NCBI RefSeq assembly: GCF_002930645.1
Contig: NZ_PSNW01000009.1
Location: 171,839 to 235,838 of the forward strand
Origin: Solimonas fluminis
GTDB taxonomy: Bacteria > Pseudomonadota > Gammaproteobacteria > Nevskiales > Nevskiaceae
Length of the DNA stretch: 64,000 nt
Direction: 5' to 3'
This document shows, in pieces, positions 38,182 to 45,707 of this stretch. A program made the position numbers and the translations under genes. Numbering within the stretch: the stretch's first letter is position 1; the number at the start of each line of letters is the position of its first letter. Under the pieces are notes generated by a model, which did not search any database, was not told the DNA's origin, and was given only the letters and a program-made list of their open reading frames with translations.

Positions 38182-40473
38182 CTACTCAAAAATATCGCGC
38201 AGCCACTGCATCGGCGCCGATTGCGCGGCGTTGGCGCAGGGCGCGAACTGCTCGGGGGCGTATCCCCGGATGTAGGGCACGCTGCGCGCACCCGGGCAGC
38301 CCTCGTCGGCCTTCAGGCCGCTGGCCGGGTCCACCAGCTGCTCCTCGACGTCCGGCGGCGGCACCGGGTCCAGGCCGCGGGCATTGAGGTCCTTCATGAC
38401 CTGCGTCCAGATCGGCAGCGCACCGTTGGCGCCGGACAGGCCGGTGGGCTTGTTGTCGTCGCGCCCCACCCAGATCACGGCGACGCGGTCGGCGCCGAAG
38501 CCGGCGAACCAGCTGTCGCGATAGTCGTCGGTGGTGCCGGTCTTGCCGGCAAAGGCGCGGTCGCCCGGCAGCACGCTGTAGGCCGAGCGCGCGGTGCCCT
38601 GCGTCAGCACGGCCTGCAAGGACCAGTTCAGCAGGTAGACCGGCCCCTCCGGCAGCGTCTGCTTCAGCTTGATCTGCGACTGCGACAGCGGCTTGCGGTC
38701 CAGGGTCTGCACCTGGCGGATCGAGGACAGGGAGGCCTGGTAGCCGCTGGCGGCCAGCGTGCCGTACATCTGCGCGACTTCCAGCGGCGAGATCTCCACC
38801 GCGCCGAGGAACATCGAGGGTACCGGCGCGGCGTCGCCGCTGTAGCCGGCCGCGACCAGGGTGTCGCGCATCGCCTTGGCGCCGAACTGCAGGCCCAGGT
38901 AGACCGTCGGCAGGTTGTAGGACTGCGCCAGCGCGTTGACCAGCGGCTGCGGGCCGTGCAGCTGGCGGTCGTAGTTCATCGGCGACCAGGGCTTGGAGCC
39001 GGCGCGTTCCAGCGTGATCGGCTCGTCGGGCAGGATGCTGTAGACGTTGAAGCGGTCCGGGTGCATCAGCGCCGTCAGGTAGACGAAGGGCTTGGCCAGC
39101 GAGCCGATGGAACGGCGCGAATCCAGGGCGCGGTTGAAGCCCGCATAGCGGGTGTCGCGGCCGCCCACCAGGGCCAGCACCTCGCCGCCGTCGACGCTGG
39201 TGACCACGCCGGCCGCCTCCAGCGTGTCCGCCTTCATCTTGCGGTTCTTCTCCAGCTGGGGCATCGCCGCGGAGATGCGCCGCTCCAGCGATTCCTGCGC
39301 ACGGGGCTCCAGCGTGGTGAAGATGCGCAGGCCCTCGCTGACGAGGTCCTCCTTGCGGTACTGCAGCTCGAGCTGGCGCTTCACCAGCTCGACGAAGGCG
39401 GGGTAGCGCTCGACGCCGCTGCGGCCGCCGGCCAGGCCCAGCGGCAGCTTCACCGCCGCCTCGTATTCCGGCTCGGTGATCAGGCCCTCTTCGCGGAACA
39501 CATCGAGCACCAGGTTGCGGCGTTCCAGCGCGCGCTTCGGGTTGCGCCGGGGGTTGTAGTAGGACGGCCCCTTGACCAGCCCCACCAGCAGCGCCACCTC
39601 GTGCGGCTGCAGCTCGCCCAGCGGCTTGTTGAAATAGAAGTGCGCGCCCAGGCCGAAGCCGTGCACGGCGCGGTTGCCGTCCTGGCCCAGGTGCACCTCG
39701 TTGAGGTAGCCCTCGAGGATCTCGTCCTTGCTGTAGTGGACCTCCAGCAGCACGGCCATGAAGGCCTCGTTGATCTTGCGCTGCCAGGTCTGCTCGCTGC
39801 CGAAGAAGAAGTTCTTGACCAGCTGCTGGGTCAGCGTGCTGCCGCCCTGCACCACCCGCCCGGCACGCATGTTGGCGATGCTGGCGCGCAGGATGCCCTT
39901 GGGGCTGACGCCGAAGTGATGGCGGAAACCCTGGTCCTCGACCGCCAGCAGGCCCTTGGACATCAGCTCCGGCACTTCCGACAGCTTGACCAGCACGCGA
40001 TCCTCGCCCTGCTTGGGGTAGATGCTGCCGATCAGCATCGGGTCCAGGCGCACGATGTCGCGCGGCGCGCCGGCCTCCAGGTCGTAGACCTGGGAGACGT
40101 TGCCGTCCTCGCCCCACTGGATGCCCAGCTGCAGGCTCGGCTGCGGGCCATCCCAGAAGTCGAAGGCGCGGGTCTGCACCTGCAGGCCGGCCTTGCCGGC
40201 GGCATAGGTGCCCGGCCCCTGCAGCTCCGAGGCCTCGCGGTAGCCCAGGCGGGCCAGTTCGTGGCGCAGCGGCTCCCTTTCCAGGTTCAGGCCGGGGTAG
40301 AGCTCGGCCGGCGCGGCATAGACCTGCGCCGGCAGCTGCCAGCGGGAGCCGGCGAACAGGTCCCGGACGCGCTTGTCCAGGGTCAGCAGGTAGGCGGAAA
40401 AGGCGACCAGGCCGACGCTCAGGATCAGCAGCAGCGAGGACAGGATGAAGGCTTTGAGCTTGCGGGGGGCCAT
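38182..40473 (-). CDS. mrcB: Penicillin-binding protein 1B
   Basis: 763-residue bifunctional peptidoglycan synthase. N-terminal membrane helix (9-31); UB2H-like region (about 60-150); GT51 with EDQGFRHHFGVSP and GGSTLTQQLVKNFFF; transpeptidase with SLAK (active serine in RSIGSLAKPF), SYN and KTGTTDDYRDSW. The C-terminus ends soon after the penicillin fold. First gene of the mrcB-tsaB run, facing away from DUF47-pit across a regulatory gap. Confidence 0.95.
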   Translation of the reverse strand: MAPRKLKAFILSSLLLILSVGLVAFSAYLLTLDKRVRDLFAGSRWQLPAQVYAAPAELYPGLNLEREPLRHELARLGYREASELQGPGTYAAGKAGLQVQTRAFDFWDGPQPSLQLGIQWGEDGNVSQVYDLEAGAPRDIVRLDPMLIGSIYPKQGEDRVLVKLSEVPELMSKGLLAVEDQGFRHHFGVSPKGILRASIANMRAGRVVQGGSTLTQQLVKNFFFGSEQTWQRKINEAFMAVLLEVHYSKDEILEGYLNEVHLGQDGNRAVHGFGLGAHFYFNKPLGELQPHEVALLVGLVKGPSYYNPRRNPKRALERRNLVLDVFREEGLITEPEYEAAVKLPLGLAGGRSGVERYPAFVELVKRQLELQYRKEDLVSEGLRIFTTLEPRAQESLERRISAAMPQLEKNRKMKADTLEAAGVVTSVDGGEVLALVGGRDTRYAGFNRALDSRRSIGSLAKPFVYLTALMHPDRFNVYSILPDEPITLERAGSKPWSPMNYDRQLHGPQPLVNALAQSYNLPTVYLGLQFGAKAMRDTLVAAGYSGDAAPVPSMFLGAVEISPLEVAQMYGTLAASGYQASLSSIRQVQTLDRKPLSQSQIKLKQTLPEGPVYLLNWSLQAVLTQGTARSAYSVLPGDRAFAGKTGTTDDYRDSWFAGFGADRVAVIWVGRDDNKPTGLSGANGALPIWTQVMKDLNARGLDPVPPPDVEEQLVDPASGLKADEGCPGARSVPYIRGYAPEQFAPCANAAQSAPMQWLRDIFE

Positions 40474-40578
40474 AGGCGGCGCAGTGTACTGATCCGCCCT
40501 GATCAGGCCAAGAACTTGATATTAAAAGGCAAGAAGTCGGCCAAGGGGCCTGAACGAAGGCTGAATCGAGCCGCCAAG

Positions 40579-40619
40579 ATGACAAAAATGTGACAATGGG
40601 AGGCCGCCTCCCCTATCCT
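40579..40619 (+). promoter_or_regulatory. PhoB box overlapping the -35 of the DUF47-pit promoter
   Basis: Read on the minus strand, TTGTCAC and TTGTCAT lie four bases apart (40596-40579), an 11-nt repeat like the CTGTCAT PhoB half-sites. On the plus strand GTGACA (40590-40595) and TATCCT (40614-40619), 18 bases apart, form a candidate promoter, so the box covers its -35. PhoB bound here would block DUF47-pit, or act on mrcB, 106 bases away on the other side. Confidence 0.55.
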
Positions 40620-40680
40620 TCGCGCCCTTCGCGGGGGCTGGGAAGGCCGGCCCCTTATTCTGGAAACACAGGAGCAGCAA

Positions 40681-41307
40681 ATGTTCGGACGCCTGATGCC
40701 CAAAGAAGGGCGCTTCTTCGAGTTCTTCGTCGAACATGCCGAACAGTTGGTCCTCGGCGCCACGGAACTCAAGGCGCTGATGGCCAACGTCGGCGAGCTG
40801 AGCATCCGCAAGCGCAACATCGAGACCATCGAGCACGCGGCGGACAAGATCACGCATGAAACCATGCACCTGCTGCACCAGACCTTCATCACCCCGCTGG
40901 ACCGCGACGAGATCCACCAGCTGATCACGCGGATGGACGACATCCTCGACCTGATGGAAGACGTCTCCCAGTGCATGTTCCTGTACGACATCGACCATGT
41001 CACCGAGGAGGCCGGCCATCTCGCCGCGATCTGCCTGGAAAGCACCGAGCGTGTGCGCGAGACGGTCAAGCTGCTGCCGGACATGAAGAACGCCCAGACC
41101 ATGCTGGACCAGTGCAAGGTCATCGACCGCCTGGAAAGCGATGCCGACCACGTCATGCGCTCGGCCATGGCCAAGCTGTTCCGCGAGGAAGCCGACACCC
41201 GCCAACTGTTCAAGATGAAGGAAATCTACCAGTTGCTGGAATCGGTGACGGACCGCTGCCAGGACGTCGCCAACATCATCGAAGGCATCGTGCTGGAAAA
41301 CAACTGA
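40681..41307 (+). CDS. DUF47 (PhoU-like) Pit accessory protein
   Basis: 208-residue all-helical DUF47 protein (TIGR00153), a PhoU-fold protein. Family segments: FFEFFVEHAEQL, MDDILDLMEDVS and HVMRSAMAKLFREE. Found upstream of pit transporters in many bacteria (orfA-pit in Sinorhizobium), where it is thought to modulate the transporter. Ribosome site AGGAG seven bases upstream. Separated from pit by a 276-base gap almost filled by an inverted-repeat element. Confidence 0.92.
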   Translation: MFGRLMPKEGRFFEFFVEHAEQLVLGATELKALMANVGELSIRKRNIETIEHAADKITHETMHLLHQTFITPLDRDEIHQLITRMDDILDLMEDVSQCMFLYDIDHVTEEAGHLAAICLESTERVRETVKLLPDMKNAQTMLDQCKVIDRLESDADHVMRSAMAKLFREEADTRQLFKMKEIYQLLESVTDRCQDVANIIEGIVLENN

Positions 41308-41312
41308 GGGCA

Positions 41313-41580
41313 AGAGCCTATCCGTGAGTAAAACACACACGCGTTGCTGCCAGAAATCGCGCCAGGCCCAGCCGGGCGACGCGCGGTTGGGTGGACCCAA
41401 TAAGCGGCGGCCGGCGCCGCATGGCGCGATTTCCGGCGCAACCCGGAGGGACGGGGCCGTTTTCGCGCCCCGCGGCCCCTATCGCCCCTTATGTACGTCA
41501 AGTACACGCGGGTCGATAGGGTTAGCGGGACACGAAAACGGCACGCCGTCGCGTGCGTGTTTTACTCACGGACAGGCTCT
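41313..41580. repeat. 268-bp nested inverted-repeat element between DUF47 and pit
   Basis: Terminal 31-base inverted repeats (41313-41343 and 41550-41580; 29 of 31 match) close a three-way structure. Arm A pairs 41353-41364 with 41422-41433 (perfect, extendable). Arm B pairs 41457-41473 with 41525-41541, continues with CCCTATCG/CGATAGGG and ends in TGTAC/GTACA. Mismatches in the terminal stem and arm B are all A-C on plus and would be G-U pairs on minus. The element starts five bases after the DUF47 stop and ends three before the pit ATG, covering its AGG ribosome site. No open reading frame of note. Possibly a MITE-like insertion. Confidence 0.85.
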
Positions 41581-41583
41581 ACG

Positions 41584-42576
41584 ATGACCCTCGAAATCGT
41601 CATCCTGCTGGTCATCATGGCCCTGCTGTTCGACTTCATGAACGGCTTCCATGACGCGGCCAACTCCATCGCCACGGTCGTCTCCACCGGCGTGCTCAAG
41701 CCGCAGTGGGCCGTGCTGTGGGCCGCCAGCTTCAACTTCATCGCCTACTTCATCTTCCCGCTGAAGGTCGCCGCCACCATCGGCAAGGGCACGATCGATC
41801 CCTCGATCATCGACCACTACGTCATCTTCGGCGCCCTCACCGGCGCCATCGCCTGGAACCTGATCACCTGGTGGTACGGCCTGCCCTCCTCGTCCTCGCA
41901 CGCCCTGGTCGGCGGCCTGGTCGGCGCCGGCGTGGCCAAGGTGGGGACCGGCGCGCTGATCAAGGCCGGCCTGTTCAAGATCGTGGCCTTCATCGTGGTG
42001 GCGCCGCTGCTGGGCTTCCTGCTGGGCTCGCTGCTGATGCTGGCGGTATCCTGGCTGTGCTTCCGCAGCAACCCGCGGCGGGTGGACCGGCGCTTCCGGC
42101 GCCTGCAGCTGTTCTCGGCCGCGCTCTACAGCCTGGGCCACGGCGGCAACGACGCGCAGAAGACCGCCGGCATCATCTGGATGCTGCTGATCGCCGCCGG
42201 CATGACCAGCGCGGCCGATCCGGTCCCGACCTGGGTGGTGTTCTCCTGCTACATCACCATCGCCCTGGGGACCATGTTCGGCGGCTGGCGCATCGTCAAG
42301 ACCATGGGCCAGAAGATCACCAAGCTCAAGCCGGTGGGCGGCTTCTGCGCCGAAACCGGCGGCGCCATGACGCTGTTCTTCGCCACGGCCCTGGGCATCC
42401 CGGTGTCCACGACCCACACGATCACCGGCGCCATCGTCGGCGTCGGCTCCTCGCGCAAGGTCTCGGCCGTGCGCTGGGGCGTGGCCGGCAGCATCGTCTG
42501 GGCCTGGGTGCTGACCATCCCCGCTTCCGCCTTCATCTCGGCGGTGGCCTGGGGCATCGGCCACCACTATTTCTAG
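41584..42576 (+). CDS. pit: Low-affinity inorganic phosphate transporter Pit
   Basis: 330-residue PiT-family permease. Both family repeats are visible: FMNGFHDAANSIATVVSTGVL near the N-terminus and GHGGNDAQKTAGII in the second half; about ten membrane helices. Imports metal-phosphate with protons. The start MTLEIV at 41584 is chosen; an earlier frame (41491) would read through the inverted-repeat element. Its ribosome site lies inside the right arm of that element. Confidence 0.94.
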   Translation: MTLEIVILLVIMALLFDFMNGFHDAANSIATVVSTGVLKPQWAVLWAASFNFIAYFIFPLKVAATIGKGTIDPSIIDHYVIFGALTGAIAWNLITWWYGLPSSSSHALVGGLVGAGVAKVGTGALIKAGLFKIVAFIVVAPLLGFLLGSLLMLAVSWLCFRSNPRRVDRRFRRLQLFSAALYSLGHGGNDAQKTAGIIWMLLIAAGMTSAADPVPTWVVFSCYITIALGTMFGGWRIVKTMGQKITKLKPVGGFCAETGGAMTLFFATALGIPVSTTHTITGAIVGVGSSRKVSAVRWGVAGSIVWAWVLTIPASAFISAVAWGIGHHYF

Positions 42577-42600
42577 GACCGGCGGCGAGCGTGCTATAGT
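42572..42600 (+). promoter_or_regulatory. Promoter of the aroG leader
   Basis: TATAGT at 42595-42600, with a poor -35 (TCTAGG, 42572-42577) overlapping the pit stop. Transcription would begin at about 42606-42608, that is, at or next to the ATG of the leader peptide, so the transcript looks leaderless. Confidence 0.55.
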
Positions 42601-42607
42601 CGGGGCC

Positions 42608-42682
42608 ATGTCGATCTCGCGCGCCTATTACTTTGGCTACTTCTGGTCTCCGGCTTCCGGCGGACGAAGGGCGCGCGCGTAA
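42608..42682 (+). CDS. Aromatic leader peptide of aroG
   Basis: A 24-residue reading frame beginning MSISRA with a cluster of aromatic codons YYFGYFW (residues 7-13: three Tyr, two Phe, one Trp with one Gly), ending in TAA at 42680-42682. It precedes an intrinsic terminator and then the DAHP-synthase gene, as leader peptides of trp, phe and tyr attenuators do. No ribosome site is visible before the ATG, in keeping with leaderless initiation. Function inferred from codons, position and RNA pairing. Confidence 0.8.
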   Translation: MSISRAYYFGYFWSPASGGRRARA

Positions 42683-42740
42683 CAGAACCGACAACGCTTC
42701 CCAGACAACCGCCGGCGCGAAAGCCCCGGCGGTTTTTTGT
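42657..42740 (+). terminator. Transcription attenuator (antiterminator and terminator) of aroG
   Basis: The terminator is a nine-base stem, AACCGCCGG (42707-42715) with CCGGCGGTT (42726-42734), followed by a T-run to 42740. CCGGCGG within the leader frame (42657-42663) can pair instead with CCGCCGG (42709-42715), which breaks the terminator. A third pairing, CGCGCGCC (42618-42625) with GGCGCGCG (42670-42677), spans the aromatic codons. A ribosome stalled at the Tyr/Phe/Trp codons would favour the antiterminator. Confidence 0.82.
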
Positions 42741-42772
42741 TTTATGGCCCCGACCCCGACAGAGAGCCCCAC

Positions 42773-43882
42773 ATGAACCCCACCGATCCCAGCGACTGGC
42801 AGCCCAGCGTGGAAAAGACCAGCGGCACCGACGACGAACGCATCAAGGACATCAACGTGTTGCCCCCGCCCGAACACCTGATCCGGTTCTTTCCCATCCG
42901 CGGCACCGCGGTGGAGACGCTGGTCAAGGACACCCGCAGCCGCATCCAGGACATCATGGCCGGCCGCGACGACCGCCTGCTGGTGGTCATGGGGCCCTGC
43001 TCCATCCACGATCCCGCCTCGGCGCTGGAGTACGCGCGGCGCCTGCGTGCCGAGCGCGAGAAGTACGCCGGCACCCTGGAGATCGTGATGCGCGTGTACT
43101 TCGAGAAACCGCGCACCACGGTCGGCTGGAAGGGCCTGATCAACGACCCCTACCTCGACGAGAGCTGCCGCATCGACGAGGGGCTGCGCATCGCGCGCCA
43201 GCTGCTGATCGACATCAACCGCCTGGGCCTGCCCGCCGGCAGCGAATTCCTGGACGTGATCTCGCCGCAGTACATCGGCGACCTGATCTCCTGGGGTGCC
43301 ATCGGCGCGCGCACCACGGAAAGCCAGGTGCACCGCGAACTGGCCTCCGGCCTTTCGGCCCCCATCGGCTTCAAGAACGGCACCGACGGCAACATCCGCA
43401 TCGCCACCGACGCGATCCAGGCGGCCTCGCGCGGCCACCATTTCCTGTCGGTGCACAAGAACGGCCATGTCGCCATCGTGCGCACCCAGGGCAACCGCGA
43501 CTGCCACCTGATCCTGCGCGGCGGCAGCGCGCCCAACTACGACGCCGCCAGCGTGGAAGCCGCCTGCAAGTCCCTGGAGGCCTCCGGCCTGCCGGGCACG
43601 CTGATGGTGGACTGCAGCCACGCCAACAGCGCCAAGCAGCACCAGCGGCAGATCGACGTGGCGCGCGACATCGCCGGCCAGCTGGCCGGCGGTTCGCGGC
43701 GCATCTTCGCGGTGATGGTGGAAAGCCACCTGCAGGCCGGCGCCCAGAAATTCACGCCGGGCAAGGACCCGGTGGCCGGGCTGGAATACGGCAAGAGCAT
43801 CACCGACGCCTGCATCGGCTGGGACGACTCGGCCGGCGTGCTGGAGACGCTGTCGGAGGCCGTGCGGCGCCGCCGCGGCTGA
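42773..43882 (+). CDS. aroG: 3-deoxy-7-phosphoheptulonate synthase (class I-alpha)
   Basis: 369-residue AroF/G/H-type enzyme condensing PEP and erythrose 4-phosphate, first step of the shikimate route. Family blocks: VVMGPCSIHDP, RVYFEKPRTTVGWKGLINDP, SRGHHFLSV, and metal-binding VDCSHANSAKQH. The start ATG at 42773 has AGAGAG seven bases before it; a TTG at 42737 inside the terminator T-tract is rejected. Which amino acid inhibits the enzyme cannot be read here; the leader suggests control by aromatic supply. Confidence 0.95.
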   Translation: MNPTDPSDWQPSVEKTSGTDDERIKDINVLPPPEHLIRFFPIRGTAVETLVKDTRSRIQDIMAGRDDRLLVVMGPCSIHDPASALEYARRLRAEREKYAGTLEIVMRVYFEKPRTTVGWKGLINDPYLDESCRIDEGLRIARQLLIDINRLGLPAGSEFLDVISPQYIGDLISWGAIGARTTESQVHRELASGLSAPIGFKNGTDGNIRIATDAIQAASRGHHFLSVHKNGHVAIVRTQGNRDCHLILRGGSAPNYDAASVEAACKSLEASGLPGTLMVDCSHANSAKQHQRQIDVARDIAGQLAGGSRRIFAVMVESHLQAGAQKFTPGKDPVAGLEYGKSITDACIGWDDSAGVLETLSEAVRRRRG

Positions 43883-43893
43883 GCCCAACAAAA

Positions 43894-43916
43894 AGGGCGC
43901 CGGATTCCGGCGCCCT
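43894..43916. terminator. Bidirectional terminator between aroG and phoU
   Basis: Ten-base perfect stem AGGGCGCCGG/CCGGCGCCCT with a three-base loop. On the minus strand it is followed by five T residues (end of phoU); on the plus strand by a C/T-rich tract (end of aroG). It serves the convergent genes. Confidence 0.88.
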
Positions 43917-43945
43917 CTTCCTTCCCGCGGCCAAGCCGCGGCGGA

Positions 43946-44665
43946 TCAGCTGCTTTCCTTGACCTGGCGCTCCACGTCCTCGAGCGGCAGGTGGCGCACG
44001 TCCTTGCCCTTGACGAAGTAGATCACATACTCGGCGATGTTCTTGGCGTGGTCGCCGATGCGTTCCAGCGCGCGCACGCTCCAGATGATGTCCATCACGC
44101 GGCGGATGGTGCGGGGGTCCTCCATCATGAAGGTGATGCACTGGCGCAGCAGGGCCTCGTACTCGCGATCGATCTGCTGGTCCTCGCGGGCCACGGCCAA
44201 GGCCGTCTCGGCATCCATGCGGGCAAAGGCATCCAGGGCGTCGTGCACCATCTGCGAGACATGGCGCGACAGGTGCTGCACCTCGACCATGCCGTCGGAG
44301 AAGCGCTCCTGGTGCGACAGGTCCGAGGCCATGCGGGCGATCTTGTTGGACTCGTCGCCGATGCGCTCCAGGTCGGTGATGGTCTTGATCACCGCGTAGA
44401 CCAGGCGCAGGTCGCTGGCCGTGGGCTGGCGCCGGGCGAGGATGCGCGAGCACTCCTCGTCGATGTAGACCTCGAGCTGGTTGACCTTGGCATCGGCGCG
44501 CATCACTTCCTGGCCCAGGGCATGGTCGGCATCCATCAGCGCGCGGGTCGCGTCGATGATCTGCTGCTCGACCAGGCCGCCCATGGCGAGGACGCGCTGG
44601 CGGACGTCTTCCAGCTCGGCATTGAACTGGCTCGAGATGTGGGTCTTGTAACCGGGGGTGTTCAT
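43946..44665 (-). CDS. phoU: Phosphate signalling protein PhoU
   Basis: 239-residue PhoU with two three-helix bundles. Metal-binding E/DxxxD-type repeats: RIGDESNKIARMA and RIGDHAKNIAEYV. It couples the Pst transporter to PhoR and mutes the Pho response when phosphate is ample. Last gene of the pst locus, 153 bases after pstB with two hairpins between. Confidence 0.96.
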   Translation of the reverse strand: MNTPGYKTHISSQFNAELEDVRQRVLAMGGLVEQQIIDATRALMDADHALGQEVMRADAKVNQLEVYIDEECSRILARRQPTASDLRLVYAVIKTITDLERIGDESNKIARMASDLSHQERFSDGMVEVQHLSRHVSQMVHDALDAFARMDAETALAVAREDQQIDREYEALLRQCITFMMEDPRTIRRVMDIIWSVRALERIGDHAKNIAEYVIYFVKGKDVRHLPLEDVERQVKESS

Positions 44666-44751
44666 GTTATTACCCTCTGCGCTTCAAAGATTAAAGCGAT
44701 GTGTCTGTTGTTGCCGTCCATGGCGAGACCTCTCAGGGAGATCTGTCCCCC

Positions 44752-44807
44752 GCCCGGCCCTCCATGGCCGGGCCTTCGACCGCGCGGCGAAGTCCACCGG
44801 ACTTCGC
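44752..44807 (-). repeat. Two tandem hairpins between pstB and phoU
   Basis: Stem 1: GCCCGGCC/GGCCGGGC (44752-44773, six-base loop). Stem 2: GCGAAGTCC/GGACTTCGC (44787-44807, three-base loop), starting 12 bases after the pstB stop. No T-tract. They may stabilise the upstream mRNA or reduce phoU expression. Confidence 0.55.
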
Positions 44808-44818
44808 AAAGCGCGTCC

Positions 44819-45679
44819 TCAGCCATACCGCCCCGTGATGTAGTCCTCGGTCTGCTTCTTCGCCGGCTTGGTGAAGAGCTGGTCGGTGTTGCCGTACTCG
44901 ATCAGGTCGCCCACGTACATGAAGGCCGTGTAGTCCGACACGCGGGCGGCCTGCTGCATGTTGTGCGTCACGATCACGATCGTGTAGTTGTTCTTCAGCT
45001 CGGTGATCAGTTCCTCCACCTTCAGGGTGGAGATCGGGTCCAGCGCCGAGCAAGGCTCGTCGAGCAGGATCACGTCCGGCTGGATGGCGATGGCGCGTGC
45101 GATCACCAGGCGCTGCTGCTGGCCGCCGGAGAGGCCCAGGGCGGAATCGTCGAGGCGGTTCTTCACCTCCTCCCACAGTGCGGCGCCCTTGAGCGCCCAT
45201 TCCACGGTCTCGTCCAGCGTGCGCTTCTTGTTGATGCCGGCCAGGCGCAGGCCGTAGGCCACGTTCTCGTAGATGCTCTTGGGGAACGGGTTCGGCTTCT
45301 GGAACACCATGCCGACGCGGCGGCGCAGCATGGCGATGTCCACGTCGCGGTCGAAGATGTTCTTGCCGTCGAGGCGGATCTGGCCTTCGATGCGGCAGCC
45401 GTCGATCAGGTCGTTCATGCGGTTGAAGCAGCGCAGCAGCGTCGACTTGCCGCAGCCCGACGGCCCGATGAAGGCGGTCACCTTCTTCTTCGGGATCTTC
45501 ATGCTGACGCCGTGGAGCGCCCGCTTCTCGCCGTAGTAGAGGTTGAGGTTGTCCACCTCGAGCGCAATCGTCTCGTCCTCGAGGCGCATCGGCGCGTGCT
45601 CGCGGGCGATGGCGTCCATGTCGAGGCCGTGGGTCAGCGAGGTCTTTTCTTGAACACCGGTCATGGCTTTGTTTTCCAT
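44819..45679 (-). CDS. pstB: Phosphate ABC transporter ATPase PstB
   Basis: 286-residue PstB. Walker [10 protein letters not shown], signature LSGGQQQR, Walker [14 protein letters not shown], and the PstB-specific [19 protein letters not shown]. The N-terminus is about 30 residues longer than in E. coli; a start five codons later (45664) is possible. It lies 28 bases after pstA. Confidence 0.96.
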   Translation of the reverse strand: MENKAMTGVQEKTSLTHGLDMDAIAREHAPMRLEDETIALEVDNLNLYYGEKRALHGVSMKIPKKKVTAFIGPSGCGKSTLLRCFNRMNDLIDGCRIEGQIRLDGKNIFDRDVDIAMLRRRVGMVFQKPNPFPKSIYENVAYGLRLAGINKKRTLDETVEWALKGAALWEEVKNRLDDSALGLSGGQQQRLVIARAIAIQPDVILLDEPCSALDPISTLKVEELITELKNNYTIVIVTHNMQQAARVSDYTAFMYVGDLIEYGNTDQLFTKPAKKQTEDYITGRYG

Positions 45680-45707
45680 TGGGGTTTCGCGCGTCAGGGG
45701 CCTGGGC

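Noticed and set aside
41324..41587. Small open frames inside the inverted-repeat element
   Set aside because: No ribosome site, no family resemblance, and the DNA is better explained by its palindromic arms.
42737..42772. Upstream TTG start for aroG
   Set aside because: It lies in the T-tract of the attenuator terminator; the ATG at 42773 has a purine-rich ribosome site and the right N-terminus.
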